Shown: positions 7,526-16,639 of the stretch, piece by piece
Numbering within the stretch: position 1 is the first letter of the stretch
How the letters are laid out: the number at the start of each line of letters is the position of its first letter
NCBI RefSeq assembly: GCF_032930845.1
Contig: NZ_CP136758.1
Span: forward strand, 2,619,001-2,683,000
Length of the DNA stretch: 64,000 nt
Direction: 5' to 3'
Origin: Parvularcula sp. LCG005
GTDB taxonomy: Bacteria; Pseudomonadota; Alphaproteobacteria; Caulobacterales; Parvularculaceae
The notes under the pieces: generated by a model
The model's database searches: none
Seen by the model: only the letters and a program-made list of their open reading frames with translations
What the model was told of the DNA's origin: nothing
Program-made: the position numbers and the translations under genes

Positions 7526-9796
7526 ATGCCAAATTATGATTTTCATCAACTTTCGCCGCTGGATTTAGAACGACTTGCACGAGACCTGCTGCAACAAGAA
7601 TGGTCTGTACGCCTCGAAAGCTTTAAGAGCGGACGCGATAAAGGTATCGATCTCAGATATGCCAGCGGCCCTGAAAAGCTTGTCGTTCAAGTTAAGCACT
7701 ATTTGCGCACCGGCATTGCTGGCCTTATTCGCGACCTCAAAAAAGAAGATGTGAAGGTCAGAAAACTAAAGCCGTCCAGATATGCAGTTGTAACCTCCGT
7801 TCCCCTCTCCCAAGAAGACAAAAATAAAATAATAGCGGCTGTCCCGTCTGCGCCGTTGGAGGTCAGCGATATTTATGGCCAAGAAGATTTGAACAATTTT
7901 CTTGGACGCTACCCTGATATAGAAAAAGCACATCCTAAACTTTGGCTCACAAGCCAAGCAATTTTAGAGCGCGTTCTTAACAACGCAGAAGTTACGCGCA
8001 GCGAATTTGAAGTTCAGAAAATTCACCAGCAAATCAGACGTTATGCGCAAACCGAAGCGTTGCGGGAAGCGGAAAAGCGATTGGCGGACGAAAGCGTTGT
8101 AATGATTGCCGGGCCGCCGGGCATCGGCAAGACCACCCTCGCAAATATGCTGATTTACGAACATCTTTCCCAAGGCTGGCAAGCGATTGTTATAGATCGT
8201 GACATCAATGAGGGCGCTAAGCTTTTCAAAAAAGACGTCAATCAGATTTTTTATTTCGACGATTTTGTCGGCGCAACATTGATCGGCGAAGGTATCACCG
8301 CGAACGATAAAGCGCTTCTATCGTTTATTGCGATGGTTCGTGTCAATCCAAGTTCTCGCTTGATACTAACCACACGTGAGCATCTATATGAACAGGCAAA
8401 AACGCGGTCAGAGCGCCTTCGGCACGCTAACCTTGATGCAGATAGAATTGTTTTGCGGCTGCATGATTATACTATCCGCCAACGCGCACAAATCCTCTAC
8501 AACCATATCTATTTTAGTGATTTGCCTAAAGAGCATGTGTCGGCCCTACTGGACCATGGCTTCTATCGAAACATCATCCACCATGACAAATTCAATCCGC
8601 GTGTCATTGAATGGATGGCTACGCGCCAGAGGATTATCAATGTGCCCGCAGAGGAGTACTGCAACTTTGTGAGTCAGCTTCTCCAAGACCCTATTGAAAT
8701 CTGGCGCCATGCGTACGAAGAAGAGCTTAGCAAGCACGCCCAGACTTTGTTGTTAATTTTGTGGAGCTCTGAAGGGCGGATCGCCATTCAAATTCTTGAG
8801 CGGGCTTTCATGAAGTTTCACGCCAATAGAGTAAAGAAATACGGCTATAGATCTTCACCGCACAATTTTAATCGCGCTCTAAAAGAATTGAGCGGCAGTT
8901 TCATCACCCCGCAGGGCAAGGTTGCCGTGGGCGTAATTGACCCGTCCGTACTCGACCTTTTAAGTGCCGTATTGTCCGAAGCGCCGGATAATGCTTCCGA
9001 CATATTGTTGAGCACCTATTCCTTTTCGCAAATCGCCAGACTGTTGAACTTTGCCCGGCAAGATTCTTCTGGCAGGGTCTTGCAAGCTATAAAGGATAGT
9101 GCGAGCGAAGCCGCGCCTCTCATTCATCAATTGATGTGCGCTCCGAGGCGGGTAGATTACCCAAATGGAACATCGACCTGGGCGGAGTCAAGTTATCCAG
9201 AGCGTCTTTCCATTATCATAAGTCTTGCTCAACAAACCTGCACTCCTGAGTATGAAAGATTGGTCGAACCTATGGTTGAGGCCGTTTTGTCTGAGCCGCT
9301 TGATGAAGGCTCGGACATTAATGGTCTTGTGGACGTTATCGTAAAAATTAAGCCTCGCGACTCCGAACAGCACTTCCCATTACGAGAAAAGTTGCGCGCA
9401 CGTGTCTTTGAAATTGTAAAGAATGGCTGTTGTTCCGATGAGCTGCATCAGGCCACACGTTTGCTTGAGGAGACGCCTGCTAAAGCTGAAATTCAATCGC
9501 TAAAATCCGGCTTCGAGGCATATCGCGCTGACTATTTCTATGATGAACGCACTAACTGCCAAACGAGTGACGATTTTGATGTCCTGATTTCTGATCTCAA
9601 CAGCATCGGTAAAATTTTGGACATCAACACAGCGTGTATGATTAGGGATGTGGAAGACGAACGTCAAAAATTTGAGGAACAGCAAGAACAATATGCCGAC
9701 GCGACCTACGACCAATACAAAGAACAATGGCGTGAAGAGCGCCATGAAAACGAAAGCATCGCAGATATGTTTGAAAGTTTGAAATCTGACAATTAA
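7526..9796 (+). CDS. Restriction-endonuclease-like plus STAND NTPase (nSTAND3-type) defence protein
   Basis: A 756-residue two-part protein. Residues ~1-115 look like an Mrr-type PD-(D/E)xK nuclease: ERLARDLL, then DKGIDLRY and VVQVKHY give the acidic residue and the QxK. Residues ~160-400 form a STAND-type NTPase with Walker A GPPGIGKTT near residue 195 and Walker B IFYFDD, then LILTTREHL as sensor. The remaining ~350 residues are helical, as expected for a sensing domain, with an acidic Gln-rich tail. Such proteins are thought to cut DNA after sensing phage products. It follows hipA closely. The phage role is inferred from architecture, not shown. Confidence 0.75.
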   Translation: MPNYDFHQLSPLDLERLARDLLQQEWSVRLESFKSGRDKGIDLRYASGPEKLVVQVKHYLRTGIAGLIRDLKKEDVKVRKLKPSRYAVVTSVPLSQEDKNKIIAAVPSAPLEVSDIYGQEDLNNFLGRYPDIEKAHPKLWLTSQAILERVLNNAEVTRSEFEVQKIHQQIRRYAQTEALREAEKRLADESVVMIAGPPGIGKTTLANMLIYEHLSQGWQAIVIDRDINEGAKLFKKDVNQIFYFDDFVGATLIGEGITANDKALLSFIAMVRVNPSSRLILTTREHLYEQAKTRSERLRHANLDADRIVLRLHDYTIRQRAQILYNHIYFSDLPKEHVSALLDHGFYRNIIHHDKFNPRVIEWMATRQRIINVPAEEYCNFVSQLLQDPIEIWRHAYEEELSKHAQTLLLILWSSEGRIAIQILERAFMKFHANRVKKYGYRSSPHNFNRALKELSGSFITPQGKVAVGVIDPSVLDLLSAVLSEAPDNASDILLSTYSFSQIARLLNFARQDSSGRVLQAIKDSASEAAPLIHQLMCAPRRVDYPNGTSTWAESSYPERLSIIISLAQQTCTPEYERLVEPMVEAVLSEPLDEGSDINGLVDVIVKIKPRDSEQHFPLREKLRARVFEIVKNGCCSDELHQATRLLEETPAKAEIQSLKSGFEAYRADYFYDERTNCQTSDDFDVLISDLNSIGKILDINTACMIRDVEDERQKFEEQQEQYADATYDQYKEQWREERHENESIADMFESLKSDN

Positions 9797-9950
9797 TCCA
9801 CTCCTTATGATTTGAATATCAAACATTCGGGCGAAGGTGCGAAAGCCATGCAGGATTAGAACCGCAAAACTCCTTTAAATCAAGAATTTACAGCTTTCTC
9901 CAATTGCAGCCCAAAAAAAATTTAGCGAGACATTTCAATGACTTGAGAAG

Positions 9951-10058
9951 ATGGCGCACAGCGGGCCAGAGATTTCGAATGAATTATTCGAGGTTTTGGC
10001 AGACTGGGAAGCTCAGCTCCGCAAGGCTGACATCGACTTCGACGGTCCGAAGCCATGA
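9951..10058 (+). CDS. 35-residue ORF translationally coupled to mobC
   Basis: The ATG at 9951 opens a 35-codon frame whose TGA overlaps the mobC ATG as ATGA, typical of translational coupling. GAGAAG lies just upstream. The peptide is acidic and helix-prone, with ELFEVLADWEAQLRKADIDF in the middle. I do not recognise it. Its position suggests a small relaxosome accessory or a leader that sets MobC translation. A chance ORF cannot be excluded. Confidence 0.45.
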   Translation: MAHSGPEISNELFEVLADWEAQLRKADIDFDGPKP

Positions 10059-10462
10059 GCGGCGGGCAAGTAGCCAAATTCAACAAAGCCGCCAAACCGA
10101 AGAAAAAACGTCCCGCGCCCATCTCCTTGCGAGTGACGGAAGAAGAGCGAGCCCTTCTCAAGGATCGGGCCGGAAGGCGCTCGGTAAATGCCTATATCCG
10201 GCAAAAGGTCTTCGGTGACGCGGCTTCGCCTCGGCGCAGCTATCGCAGGCCTCAAACCGACGATGCGGCCATTTCCCAGGCGCTTGCCGTACTCGGGCAA
10301 TCGCACCTCGCCTCGAACCTTAATCAGATCGCCAAGGCGGCAAATACTGGCACCCTGCCGGTGACAGCCGATCTGACGTCAGAACTCCAAGCGGCCTGCG
10401 CAGATATCCGGCATATGCGGAATGCGCTGATCGCTGCTCTCGGCCTCACGTCCAAGGGGTAG
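10055..10462 (+). CDS. mobC: MobC-like relaxosome accessory protein
   Basis: A 135-residue plasmid-mobilization accessory protein. A basic N-terminus (KPKKKRPAP) leads into a ribbon-helix-helix-like unit around residues 24-50 (ISLRVTEEERALLKDRAG, then VNAYIR). A second conserved segment, HLASNLNQIAKAANTG, at ~85-100 is characteristic of the MobC family. It is thought to bind oriT DNA and help the relaxase open it. It lies 4 bases before the relaxase, forming a mob operon with the 35-codon ORF. Relics of a related gene occur at 4.17 and 5.5 kb. Confidence 0.8.
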   Translation: MSGGQVAKFNKAAKPKKKRPAPISLRVTEEERALLKDRAGRRSVNAYIRQKVFGDAASPRRSYRRPQTDDAAISQALAVLGQSHLASNLNQIAKAANTGTLPVTADLTSELQAACADIRHMRNALIAALGLTSKG

Positions 10463-10466
10463 CCCC

Positions 10467-11840
10467 ATGATCCTGGTTGGTAATCAACGCGGCGGGGCCC
10501 AAAACCTCGCTCTGCATCTCCTGTCCCCGGAAAACGAGCACGTTTATGTGCATGAGATTTCAGGCTTTGCGTCGGACACGCTGCAGGGTGCTTTCAACGA
10601 AGCCTATGCGATCTCTCGCGGCACAAGGTGCCAGCAGTTCCTCTTCTCCCTGTCGCTGAACCCGCCCGAAGATGCCGAGGTCAGCGAGGAAGAGTTTTAT
10701 AGCGCTATTAGCAAGGTTGAAGAAAAGCTCGGCCTGATAGGCCAGCCGCGCGCCATCGTCTTTCATGAAAAGGAAGGCCGGCGACATTGCCACGCTGTGT
10801 GGTCTCGGATCGATTCCCAGGCAATGAAAGCCATTCCGCTTTCCTTCTCGAAGAGCAAAATGCAGGAGGTCTCACGGGAGCTGTATCTGGAGCATGGATG
10901 GAAGATGCCACGGGGGCTTGCTCAGCACGGCCAATCCGACCCCCGCAACTTTACACTGGCCGAATGGCAGCAGGCCAGGCGGATGGGTCGCAACGCGCGG
11001 GATCTCAAGGACACACTGCAGGATGCTTGGGCCATCTCGGATAGCCGTGCCGGGTTTGAAGCGGCGCTACAGGAACGGGGCTTCAAACTGGCGCGTGGGG
11101 ATCGGCGAGGATTTGTTGCCGTGCCCTACGACGGAGAAGTGCTCTCGCTGTCACGGTATCTCGGCGTGACAAAAAAGGACATGGAGTCCCGTCTGGGTTC
11201 TCCAAAAGAATTGCCCTCTGTCGATGAGACAAAGCGCCAGATGGCGCAGGAAATGACCCCGGTCATGCGCGGCTATCTGCGGCAGGCCGATGAACAGCAT
11301 CAGCGGCTGATGGAGCCGCACCTCCGCAAAAAGGCTGAGATGACTCATCGGCACCGCAAGGAACGCGTGACGCTCGATCAGAAGCTGAACACGCAGGCGG
11401 AATTGGATGCGCGTGTCAGAGCCGCGCGCCTATCAAAAGGCTGGCGCGGCCTCTGGCAGCGGGTGAGCGGGAAGCGAGATAAGATCATCGCGGAGAATTT
11501 GCGCGAGGCGGAAGCCGCCAAGCAGCGCGATAGCCAAGAACGCCACGCCCTCATGAAGAACCAGCTTCAGCAACGGCGGATGCTGCAAGAGCCGATCAAA
11601 TGGGAACGCCAGCGGCACACCAAAGAAAAGACGGAGATTCACCGCGAGTTGGCGCGTTATCGCCAAGAAGGCCGCGATCCGCCGTCCCGCGAACAGGTTC
11701 TGAAGCAAGAGGTCCGTTTACAGACGGATGCCTTCACTGAACGCACAGACAGAAAAGCAGAGTTTCGCGCCCGCCGCCGCGAACCCAAGCGGGATGGCCC
11801 TTCAAGACATAGGCCGCGTGGTCCGTCCCTTTCTCGTTAG
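10467..11840 (+). CDS. Relaxase/mobilization nuclease (MobP/VirD2-like)
   Basis: A 457-residue relaxase that should nick the transfer origin and pilot the strand. The metal-binding histidine cluster is seen in FHEKEGRRHCHAVWSRID at ~98-115, the form typical of alphaproteobacterial MobP relaxases. The catalytic tyrosine is probably one of those in the first 60 residues, as in HVYVHEI or EAYAI. Residues ~250-457 are highly charged and coiled-coil-like, rich in Arg, Lys, Gln and Glu. The gene follows mobC by 4 bases. A relaxase often sits next to its coupling protein, but here the coupling protein is 13.5 kb away, beyond inserted cargo. Confidence 0.85.
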   Translation: MILVGNQRGGAQNLALHLLSPENEHVYVHEISGFASDTLQGAFNEAYAISRGTRCQQFLFSLSLNPPEDAEVSEEEFYSAISKVEEKLGLIGQPRAIVFHEKEGRRHCHAVWSRIDSQAMKAIPLSFSKSKMQEVSRELYLEHGWKMPRGLAQHGQSDPRNFTLAEWQQARRMGRNARDLKDTLQDAWAISDSRAGFEAALQERGFKLARGDRRGFVAVPYDGEVLSLSRYLGVTKKDMESRLGSPKELPSVDETKRQMAQEMTPVMRGYLRQADEQHQRLMEPHLRKKAEMTHRHRKERVTLDQKLNTQAELDARVRAARLSKGWRGLWQRVSGKRDKIIAENLREAEAAKQRDSQERHALMKNQLQQRRMLQEPIKWERQRHTKEKTEIHRELARYRQEGRDPPSREQVLKQEVRLQTDAFTERTDRKAEFRARRREPKRDGPSRHRPRGPSLSR

Positions 11841-12116
11841 CCAGGGTTGCTCTGTAACCCTCTGCCTTTCTGGCGAAGAATGGGGGTAGCAAGGGCAAGG
11901 AGGCTCCGAACGAGGCTCCGCGCCGCATGGCGAGGATACGTTTGGATGCCTTGCCCGCGCGAGGGGCGTACCCCCTAAAGCGAGCATTTTCCCTTCACTG
12001 ATCAATCGTGCAGCGTTACACCGGCTCGAAATTGGAAGAAAAATTACTTTTATGTTGCATTTTCGTCCACTCCGTGTTCTTCTATAACCCTTATAAATAT
12101 TCAATTTGGGGATAAA

Positions 12117-13220
12117 ATGGCAGGTGATAAGAATTATAACAAAGAATTTGTCCATCTGGCGCGGATAGCACTCTCCGGTCGCCAGCAAGACGTTCAGCTT
12201 TTTTTGCAGCGCATTGCAAAGCGCGCAGCTGATTCAGAGCTTTCGTCGGCGCTGGTCGAACTGCTCAGAAAACAGCCCACTCGCTCATCGCCCCTTCGCC
12301 GGACTGCAGAGGCCGCTCTGCCCGTAGACACAGACTCAAGATTTCAACTTTTGCGCATTGAGGAGCATCCCGATCTACCACACGAGCCAGTTTATACTGA
12401 GGTTGTAAGTAAAACGCTTGGCCGCATCGTAGATGAGCGAAAACATTTGTCATCTTTGTTGGAGGCCCAACTTGAGCCTACGAAGACTATTTTATTCACA
12501 GGTCCGCCCGGGGTCGGAAAAACGTTAGCCGCGCGTTGGATGGCGCGCGAAATGGGACGGCCACTTCTTATTCTTGATCTTTCGGCTGTCATGAGTAGCT
12601 ACTTGGGGCGAACAGGCGCGAATCTTCGTCATGTTTTGGATTATGCAAAGTCGATTGATTGTATTCTCTTATTGGATGAGCTGGACGCAATTGCGAAAAG
12701 ACGAGACGACTCTGGTGAAATTGGCGAGTTAAAAAGGTTGGTAACCGTTCTCTTGCAGCAGCTCGACGACTGGCCGTCTTCAGGGGTGCTCGTGGCGGCA
12801 ACAAACCACGCAGAATTGCTAGATCCGGCCGTTTGGCGGCGCTTTGACGAGATAGTCGAATTTGACCTGCCACATCGCGAAGCTGCAAAAGTATTTATAC
12901 AAAGCATTATCAAGAACACGTCTTCGAAAATTGATGATTGGGCCGACATCTTGTCCATTGCCCTCGAAGATTGTTCGTATAGCGACATTGAACGTAAAAT
13001 AAACGGCGTGCGGCGTGCGGCAGCTATTAACGGAAAGAATCTTGACGATCATTTCCCTTCACTTCTGCGCCTCGATGAAAAAACAAAACAAGACAAAATA
13101 GATGTCGCTGTACAATTGGTTTCATCGGGCCTTGTTACGCAACGACGGGCACACGAGTTGACTGGGGTGGCGCGGGATACAATCCGAGAACGTTTAAAGG
13201 GTATCGAGAATTCAGGATAA
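12117..13220 (+). CDS. ietA: AAA ATPase, IetA-type
   Basis: A 367-residue AAA+ ATPase. Walker A is GPPGVGKTLA near residues 129-137, Walker B ILLLDELDAIA near 182-192, sensor 1 is AATNHAELL, and the arginine finger region is VWRRFDEI. The gene is followed 7 bases later by a subtilisin-like protease, the pairing that defines the IetAS anti-phage system reported in a large defence-gene survey. How ATPase and protease act together is not settled. Base composition is AT-richer than the flanking mob and metal genes, so the pair was probably acquired as a unit. Confidence 0.75.
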   Translation: MAGDKNYNKEFVHLARIALSGRQQDVQLFLQRIAKRAADSELSSALVELLRKQPTRSSPLRRTAEAALPVDTDSRFQLLRIEEHPDLPHEPVYTEVVSKTLGRIVDERKHLSSLLEAQLEPTKTILFTGPPGVGKTLAARWMAREMGRPLLILDLSAVMSSYLGRTGANLRHVLDYAKSIDCILLLDELDAIAKRRDDSGEIGELKRLVTVLLQQLDDWPSSGVLVAATNHAELLDPAVWRRFDEIVEFDLPHREAAKVFIQSIIKNTSSKIDDWADILSIALEDCSYSDIERKINGVRRAAAINGKNLDDHFPSLLRLDEKTKQDKIDVAVQLVSSGLVTQRRAHELTGVARDTIRERLKGIENSG

Positions 13221-13227
13221 TAAAAAA

Positions 13228-15450
13228 ATGGCAAAACAGAATTTCTTACTAGGTCGTGGAGAACGCCTAACCGCGGATGTGGTGATAAAATCGGGAGGTG
13301 GCCCTAAGAAGCCGCCGTATACATTTGCCGAAGCCAAGAGTCGGCTTACACCCATGCTCGGTAGCGCGGTGGAGTACATTGATACTCTGCCAAATGATGC
13401 CTTCCCCCAAGACCAAGCTATTCTGTCACTTACTCTGAATCCTGAATATATTGCGAAATCATACTTCCCTGCTGATTTGCTGAAAGACGTTGGCATTGAG
13501 GTTGTGGGGAGTCGTCCGAGAAAGATAACCCCACAGAAGCGTTCGGGAGATAGGGTACCACAAGAGACGTTTACAACAGAACTATTCGCACAAGGAACAC
13601 GGAGCGCTCTACGGTCGTGGCATAAAAGCCTCCCGCTTTGGCAAGCAACAAGGCGCTCGGCAGGGGAGCTGGTTTCTGTTGAGGAAATTTCAGCGCCCCA
13701 GCCCGAGGTTAAAATTAAAGGCAGCTTACCATCAGATGGAATTCTGCCGCTTGAAGTGGTTTTGCACGGAAGTGAGCTTGAGGGAGAGCTCAACATCTTG
13801 GACGCTTTTGGGAATTTTCTAGAGGCACGCAGGCTTTCTCGCGATTTTGGCCGAAAATTTTACGCTCAGGGACTGTGCTTTCTTGAGCTCGACGCGCCTG
13901 CAGAATTCGCATCGGAAATAGCGAAATTTTCTTGCGTCCGGGCCCTTCGGAAAATGCCTGAGCTGCGGGTGCTGCGCCCCACCATCCGCTCTCCCGGGCT
14001 ACCGACTGCTGCGGTAGAGCTGCCTACTGAATCGCCAGTATCTCTGGACACGAAAGTCGCAATTTTTGACGGGGGCGTTCCTGAAAATCATCCAATTACC
14101 GCGTGGGTAACTCCATATGAACTCGACGGCATGGAGCCGGCAAGCGATGAACTCTTAGAACACGGCGTTGCGGTTACTTCTGCGGCTTTGTTTGGGCACA
14201 TCAATCCTAAAACGCCGCTGTCAACCCCGTTTGCCTCGATCGACCATTATCGAGTGCTAGATGACGCCCCCAATCAGAATCCTCACGAGCTATATGAGGT
14301 GCTCGAACGAATAGAAGGGGTTCTTGGAACGGAGCAATACGATTTCATCAATCTTAGCATCGGACCTTGTCTACCAATTGAGGATGATGATGTTCACGCA
14401 TGGACTGCCGTGCTTGATGACCGGCTCTCACGAAGCTCCACACTAGCTGCGATTGCTGTTGGCAATTCTGGCGAAAGCGATGCTGAAACAGGATTGAATC
14501 GCGTACAAGTTCCTTCCGATTGCGTTAATGCCATTGCTGTTGGAGCATGCGATTCACCGGGCACGAAATGGCAGCGTGCCCCCTACAGTTCGGTTGGTCC
14601 TGGTCGGAGCCCTGGCCTAATAAAGCCTGATCTGGTTGGATTCGGGGGTGCGGTTCAGAGACCTTTCCTAGTTCTGAGCCCGGATTTAGATACAAAACTA
14701 CTTCCAATTGGCGGGACATCGTTTGCAACACCAAGCATCATTCGGATGGCAAGCGGAGTCAGGGCTCATTTCGGTGAGAACCTGAACCATTTGGCTATCC
14801 GCGCCTTGCTGGTTCATACCGCCGAGGAAAGCGAGCATAGCTTCAACGAAGTTGGGTGGGGCCGAGCGGCGCAGGATTTAAACGATATTGTTCTTTGTGG
14901 AGACGATGAAGTTCGGATTGTGTATCAGGGCGAAATATCCCCTGCGAAATACATCCGCGCCGCGATTCCTGTCCCGCAGGACGAAATGCAGGGAATGGTG
15001 AGTTTAAAAGCCACATTGTGTTACAAGTCTCAAACTGACCCCCATCATCCGGGAAATTATACTAGGGCCGGGCTAGAAATTTCGTTCCGTCCTAGGGATG
15101 ATCGATTTTCCCGAGAAACTCAGCTCCACCCGGATACAAAACCGTTCTTCGGCTCCGCCGTAATGGGGGCCACTGAGGACGAGCTTCGCCGAGACGCTTG
15201 GAAATGGGAGAATTGCTTACACTCGAGGAAGCGGATGCAGGGTCGATCGTTGCGAAATCCTGTGTTCGACATTCACTACAACTCTCGACTTGAAGGTAGA
15301 AACTTCGCTGCGGCGCCGAAGCTACCGTACGCTCTCGTTGTTAGCGTGCGAGCAAAAGCGGTAGCAAATTTGTACGATCAAATCGTTCGAAAATATTCGA
15401 CTCAGCTGGAACCGCTTCGTCCGATCCTCGACGTTCCAGTTCGCACCTAG
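13228..15450 (+). CDS. ietS: Subtilisin-like serine protease, IetS-type
   Basis: A 740-residue S8-family protease without a signal peptide, so it acts in the cytoplasm. The catalytic triad is complete: D281 in IFDGGVPENH, H312 in LEHGVAVTSA and S498 in GGTSFATPS. About 270 residues precede the catalytic domain and ~200 follow it, matching the long IetS layout. It is 7 bases downstream of the AAA ATPase. The combination supports an IetAS defence module. The next sequence is the left copy of the direct repeat around the metal-efflux operon. Confidence 0.75.
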   Translation: MAKQNFLLGRGERLTADVVIKSGGGPKKPPYTFAEAKSRLTPMLGSAVEYIDTLPNDAFPQDQAILSLTLNPEYIAKSYFPADLLKDVGIEVVGSRPRKITPQKRSGDRVPQETFTTELFAQGTRSALRSWHKSLPLWQATRRSAGELVSVEEISAPQPEVKIKGSLPSDGILPLEVVLHGSELEGELNILDAFGNFLEARRLSRDFGRKFYAQGLCFLELDAPAEFASEIAKFSCVRALRKMPELRVLRPTIRSPGLPTAAVELPTESPVSLDTKVAIFDGGVPENHPITAWVTPYELDGMEPASDELLEHGVAVTSAALFGHINPKTPLSTPFASIDHYRVLDDAPNQNPHELYEVLERIEGVLGTEQYDFINLSIGPCLPIEDDDVHAWTAVLDDRLSRSSTLAAIAVGNSGESDAETGLNRVQVPSDCVNAIAVGACDSPGTKWQRAPYSSVGPGRSPGLIKPDLVGFGGAVQRPFLVLSPDLDTKLLPIGGTSFATPSIIRMASGVRAHFGENLNHLAIRALLVHTAEESEHSFNEVGWGRAAQDLNDIVLCGDDEVRIVYQGEISPAKYIRAAIPVPQDEMQGMVSLKATLCYKSQTDPHHPGNYTRAGLEISFRPRDDRFSRETQLHPDTKPFFGSAVMGATEDELRRDAWKWENCLHSRKRMQGRSLRNPVFDIHYNSRLEGRNFAAAPKLPYALVVSVRAKAVANLYDQIVRKYSTQLEPLRPILDVPVRT

Positions 15451-15467
15451 GGCACGCTACTGCGCAT

Positions 15468-15708
15468 CCAACCCACGCAGGGTTGGCCCAGGTTTCCAAA
15501 GAGCACGGTCAGACTCGTTTGTCGTAATCCAGCGCGCGAAAGCGTTGGTCATGGAGGTATCGGGGGCAGCAGGAACGCTCTCCTGATTGGCGGGCGCCCT
15601 CGGCCCATTACCCTGACGAGTGCTCCATCGACGATACGATGACATGACGGATGAAGGCGTGGGTGCCTGTCAGCCGCCACAGCCGGGGGGATGCAACGGG
15701 GGCGCGCC
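15468..15708. repeat. Left copy of ~240-bp direct repeat flanking the metal-efflux operon
   Basis: This block matches 22843-23080 in the same orientation; by hand alignment there are about 28 differences over ~241 columns. The last 33 bases (around ACAGCCGGGGGGATGCAACG) are identical. It starts 17 bases after the ietS stop and ends just before czcD stops. No transposase or terminal inverted repeat is seen in it. The minus strand holds a short frame with mostly synonymous changes between copies (MTNxFARWITTxES), hinting at a decayed coding origin. Confidence 0.75.
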
Positions 15709-15721
15709 TGCGGGCAACGCC

Positions 15722-16639
15722 CTAATCGCCTGTCTTTTCGCCTCTGGTCCCACGCCGTTTCAACTCATTCGAACTGATCATCTCCACGGTCACATGCTCG
15801 ATACCGTGTTCGTCGTGCAGCCATTTCTTGATGGCGGCTTTGGCCTCAGCTTCGTCCGCTCCCGGCTCAATCGCAGCTTCCAAGGTCGCCATGGGCCTTT
15901 CCTGTGTGATCGACCACGCATGAATGTGCGCAACTCCCGCCACGCCGGGAACTTGATAGCGTAGGGCTTGTGCAACTTCGCGCGAATCAAAATCACGTGG
16001 ACTTCCTTCTAGCAGGATATGGCCGCTTTCTTTGACCACTTTGTACGCAGACCGCAGAATGAGAAGCGCGACGAGGACGGACAATATCGGATCGATCGGC
16101 ATCCAGCCTGTGAAGATGATGATCAGCGAGGCGGCAATCGCGGCGACCGACCCCAAGAGGTCGCCCATGACGTGAAGCGCCGCGGCGCGCACATTGAGGT
16201 TATCGGATTCGTCACGGGTCAATATCCAGAAGGCGAGCAGATTGACGACGAGCCCTCCCAAGGCCACGCCCAACATCAGATCACCGGTCACATCGCTCGG
16301 GTTCATCAGGCGGCGCGCGGCTTCGATGACGATCCAAGCTGCGATAGCAAACAGTGTAATACCGTTCACAAAAGCAGCCAGCACGGAAAAGCGATCAAAG
16401 CCGTATGTACGTTTCCAATCGGCAGGTCTGCGGGCCAGCCGGAAGGCAAACCACGCGAGTAGGAGCGACCCGAAATCCGTCAGCATATGCCCCGCATCTG
16501 CCAAGAGCGCGAGCGAGCCGGAAACAATCCCGCCCACCACTTCGGCCATCATGAAGCCACCGGTCAGGACCGCAGCAATGCCCACGGCCCTTTCGTTACC
16601 GGTGTGACTGTGACTATGGCTATCGTGATCATGCGCCAT
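15722..16639 (-). CDS. czcD: Cation diffusion facilitator (CzcD-like metal/H+ antiporter)
   Basis: A 305-residue inner-membrane CDF transporter from the ATG at 16639, which overlaps the upstream RND gene by 11 bases; the longer frame lies inside that gene. The N-terminus is His-rich (HDHDSHSHSH). Six membrane helices are evident, with the metal-site residues LLADAGHMLTD in helix 2 and ALHVMGDLL (HxxxD) in helix 5. A cytoplasmic C-terminal domain follows (VPGVAGVAHIHAWS). It would move Zn, Cd or Co from cytoplasm to periplasm. It is last in the czc-type operon. Confidence 0.88.
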   Translation of the reverse strand: MAHDHDSHSHSHTGNERAVGIAAVLTGGFMMAEVVGGIVSGSLALLADAGHMLTDFGSLLLAWFAFRLARRPADWKRTYGFDRFSVLAAFVNGITLFAIAAWIVIEAARRLMNPSDVTGDLMLGVALGGLVVNLLAFWILTRDESDNLNVRAAALHVMGDLLGSVAAIAASLIIIFTGWMPIDPILSVLVALLILRSAYKVVKESGHILLEGSPRDFDSREVAQALRYQVPGVAGVAHIHAWSITQERPMATLEAAIEPGADEAEAKAAIKKWLHDEHGIEHVTVEMISSNELKRRGTRGEKTGD

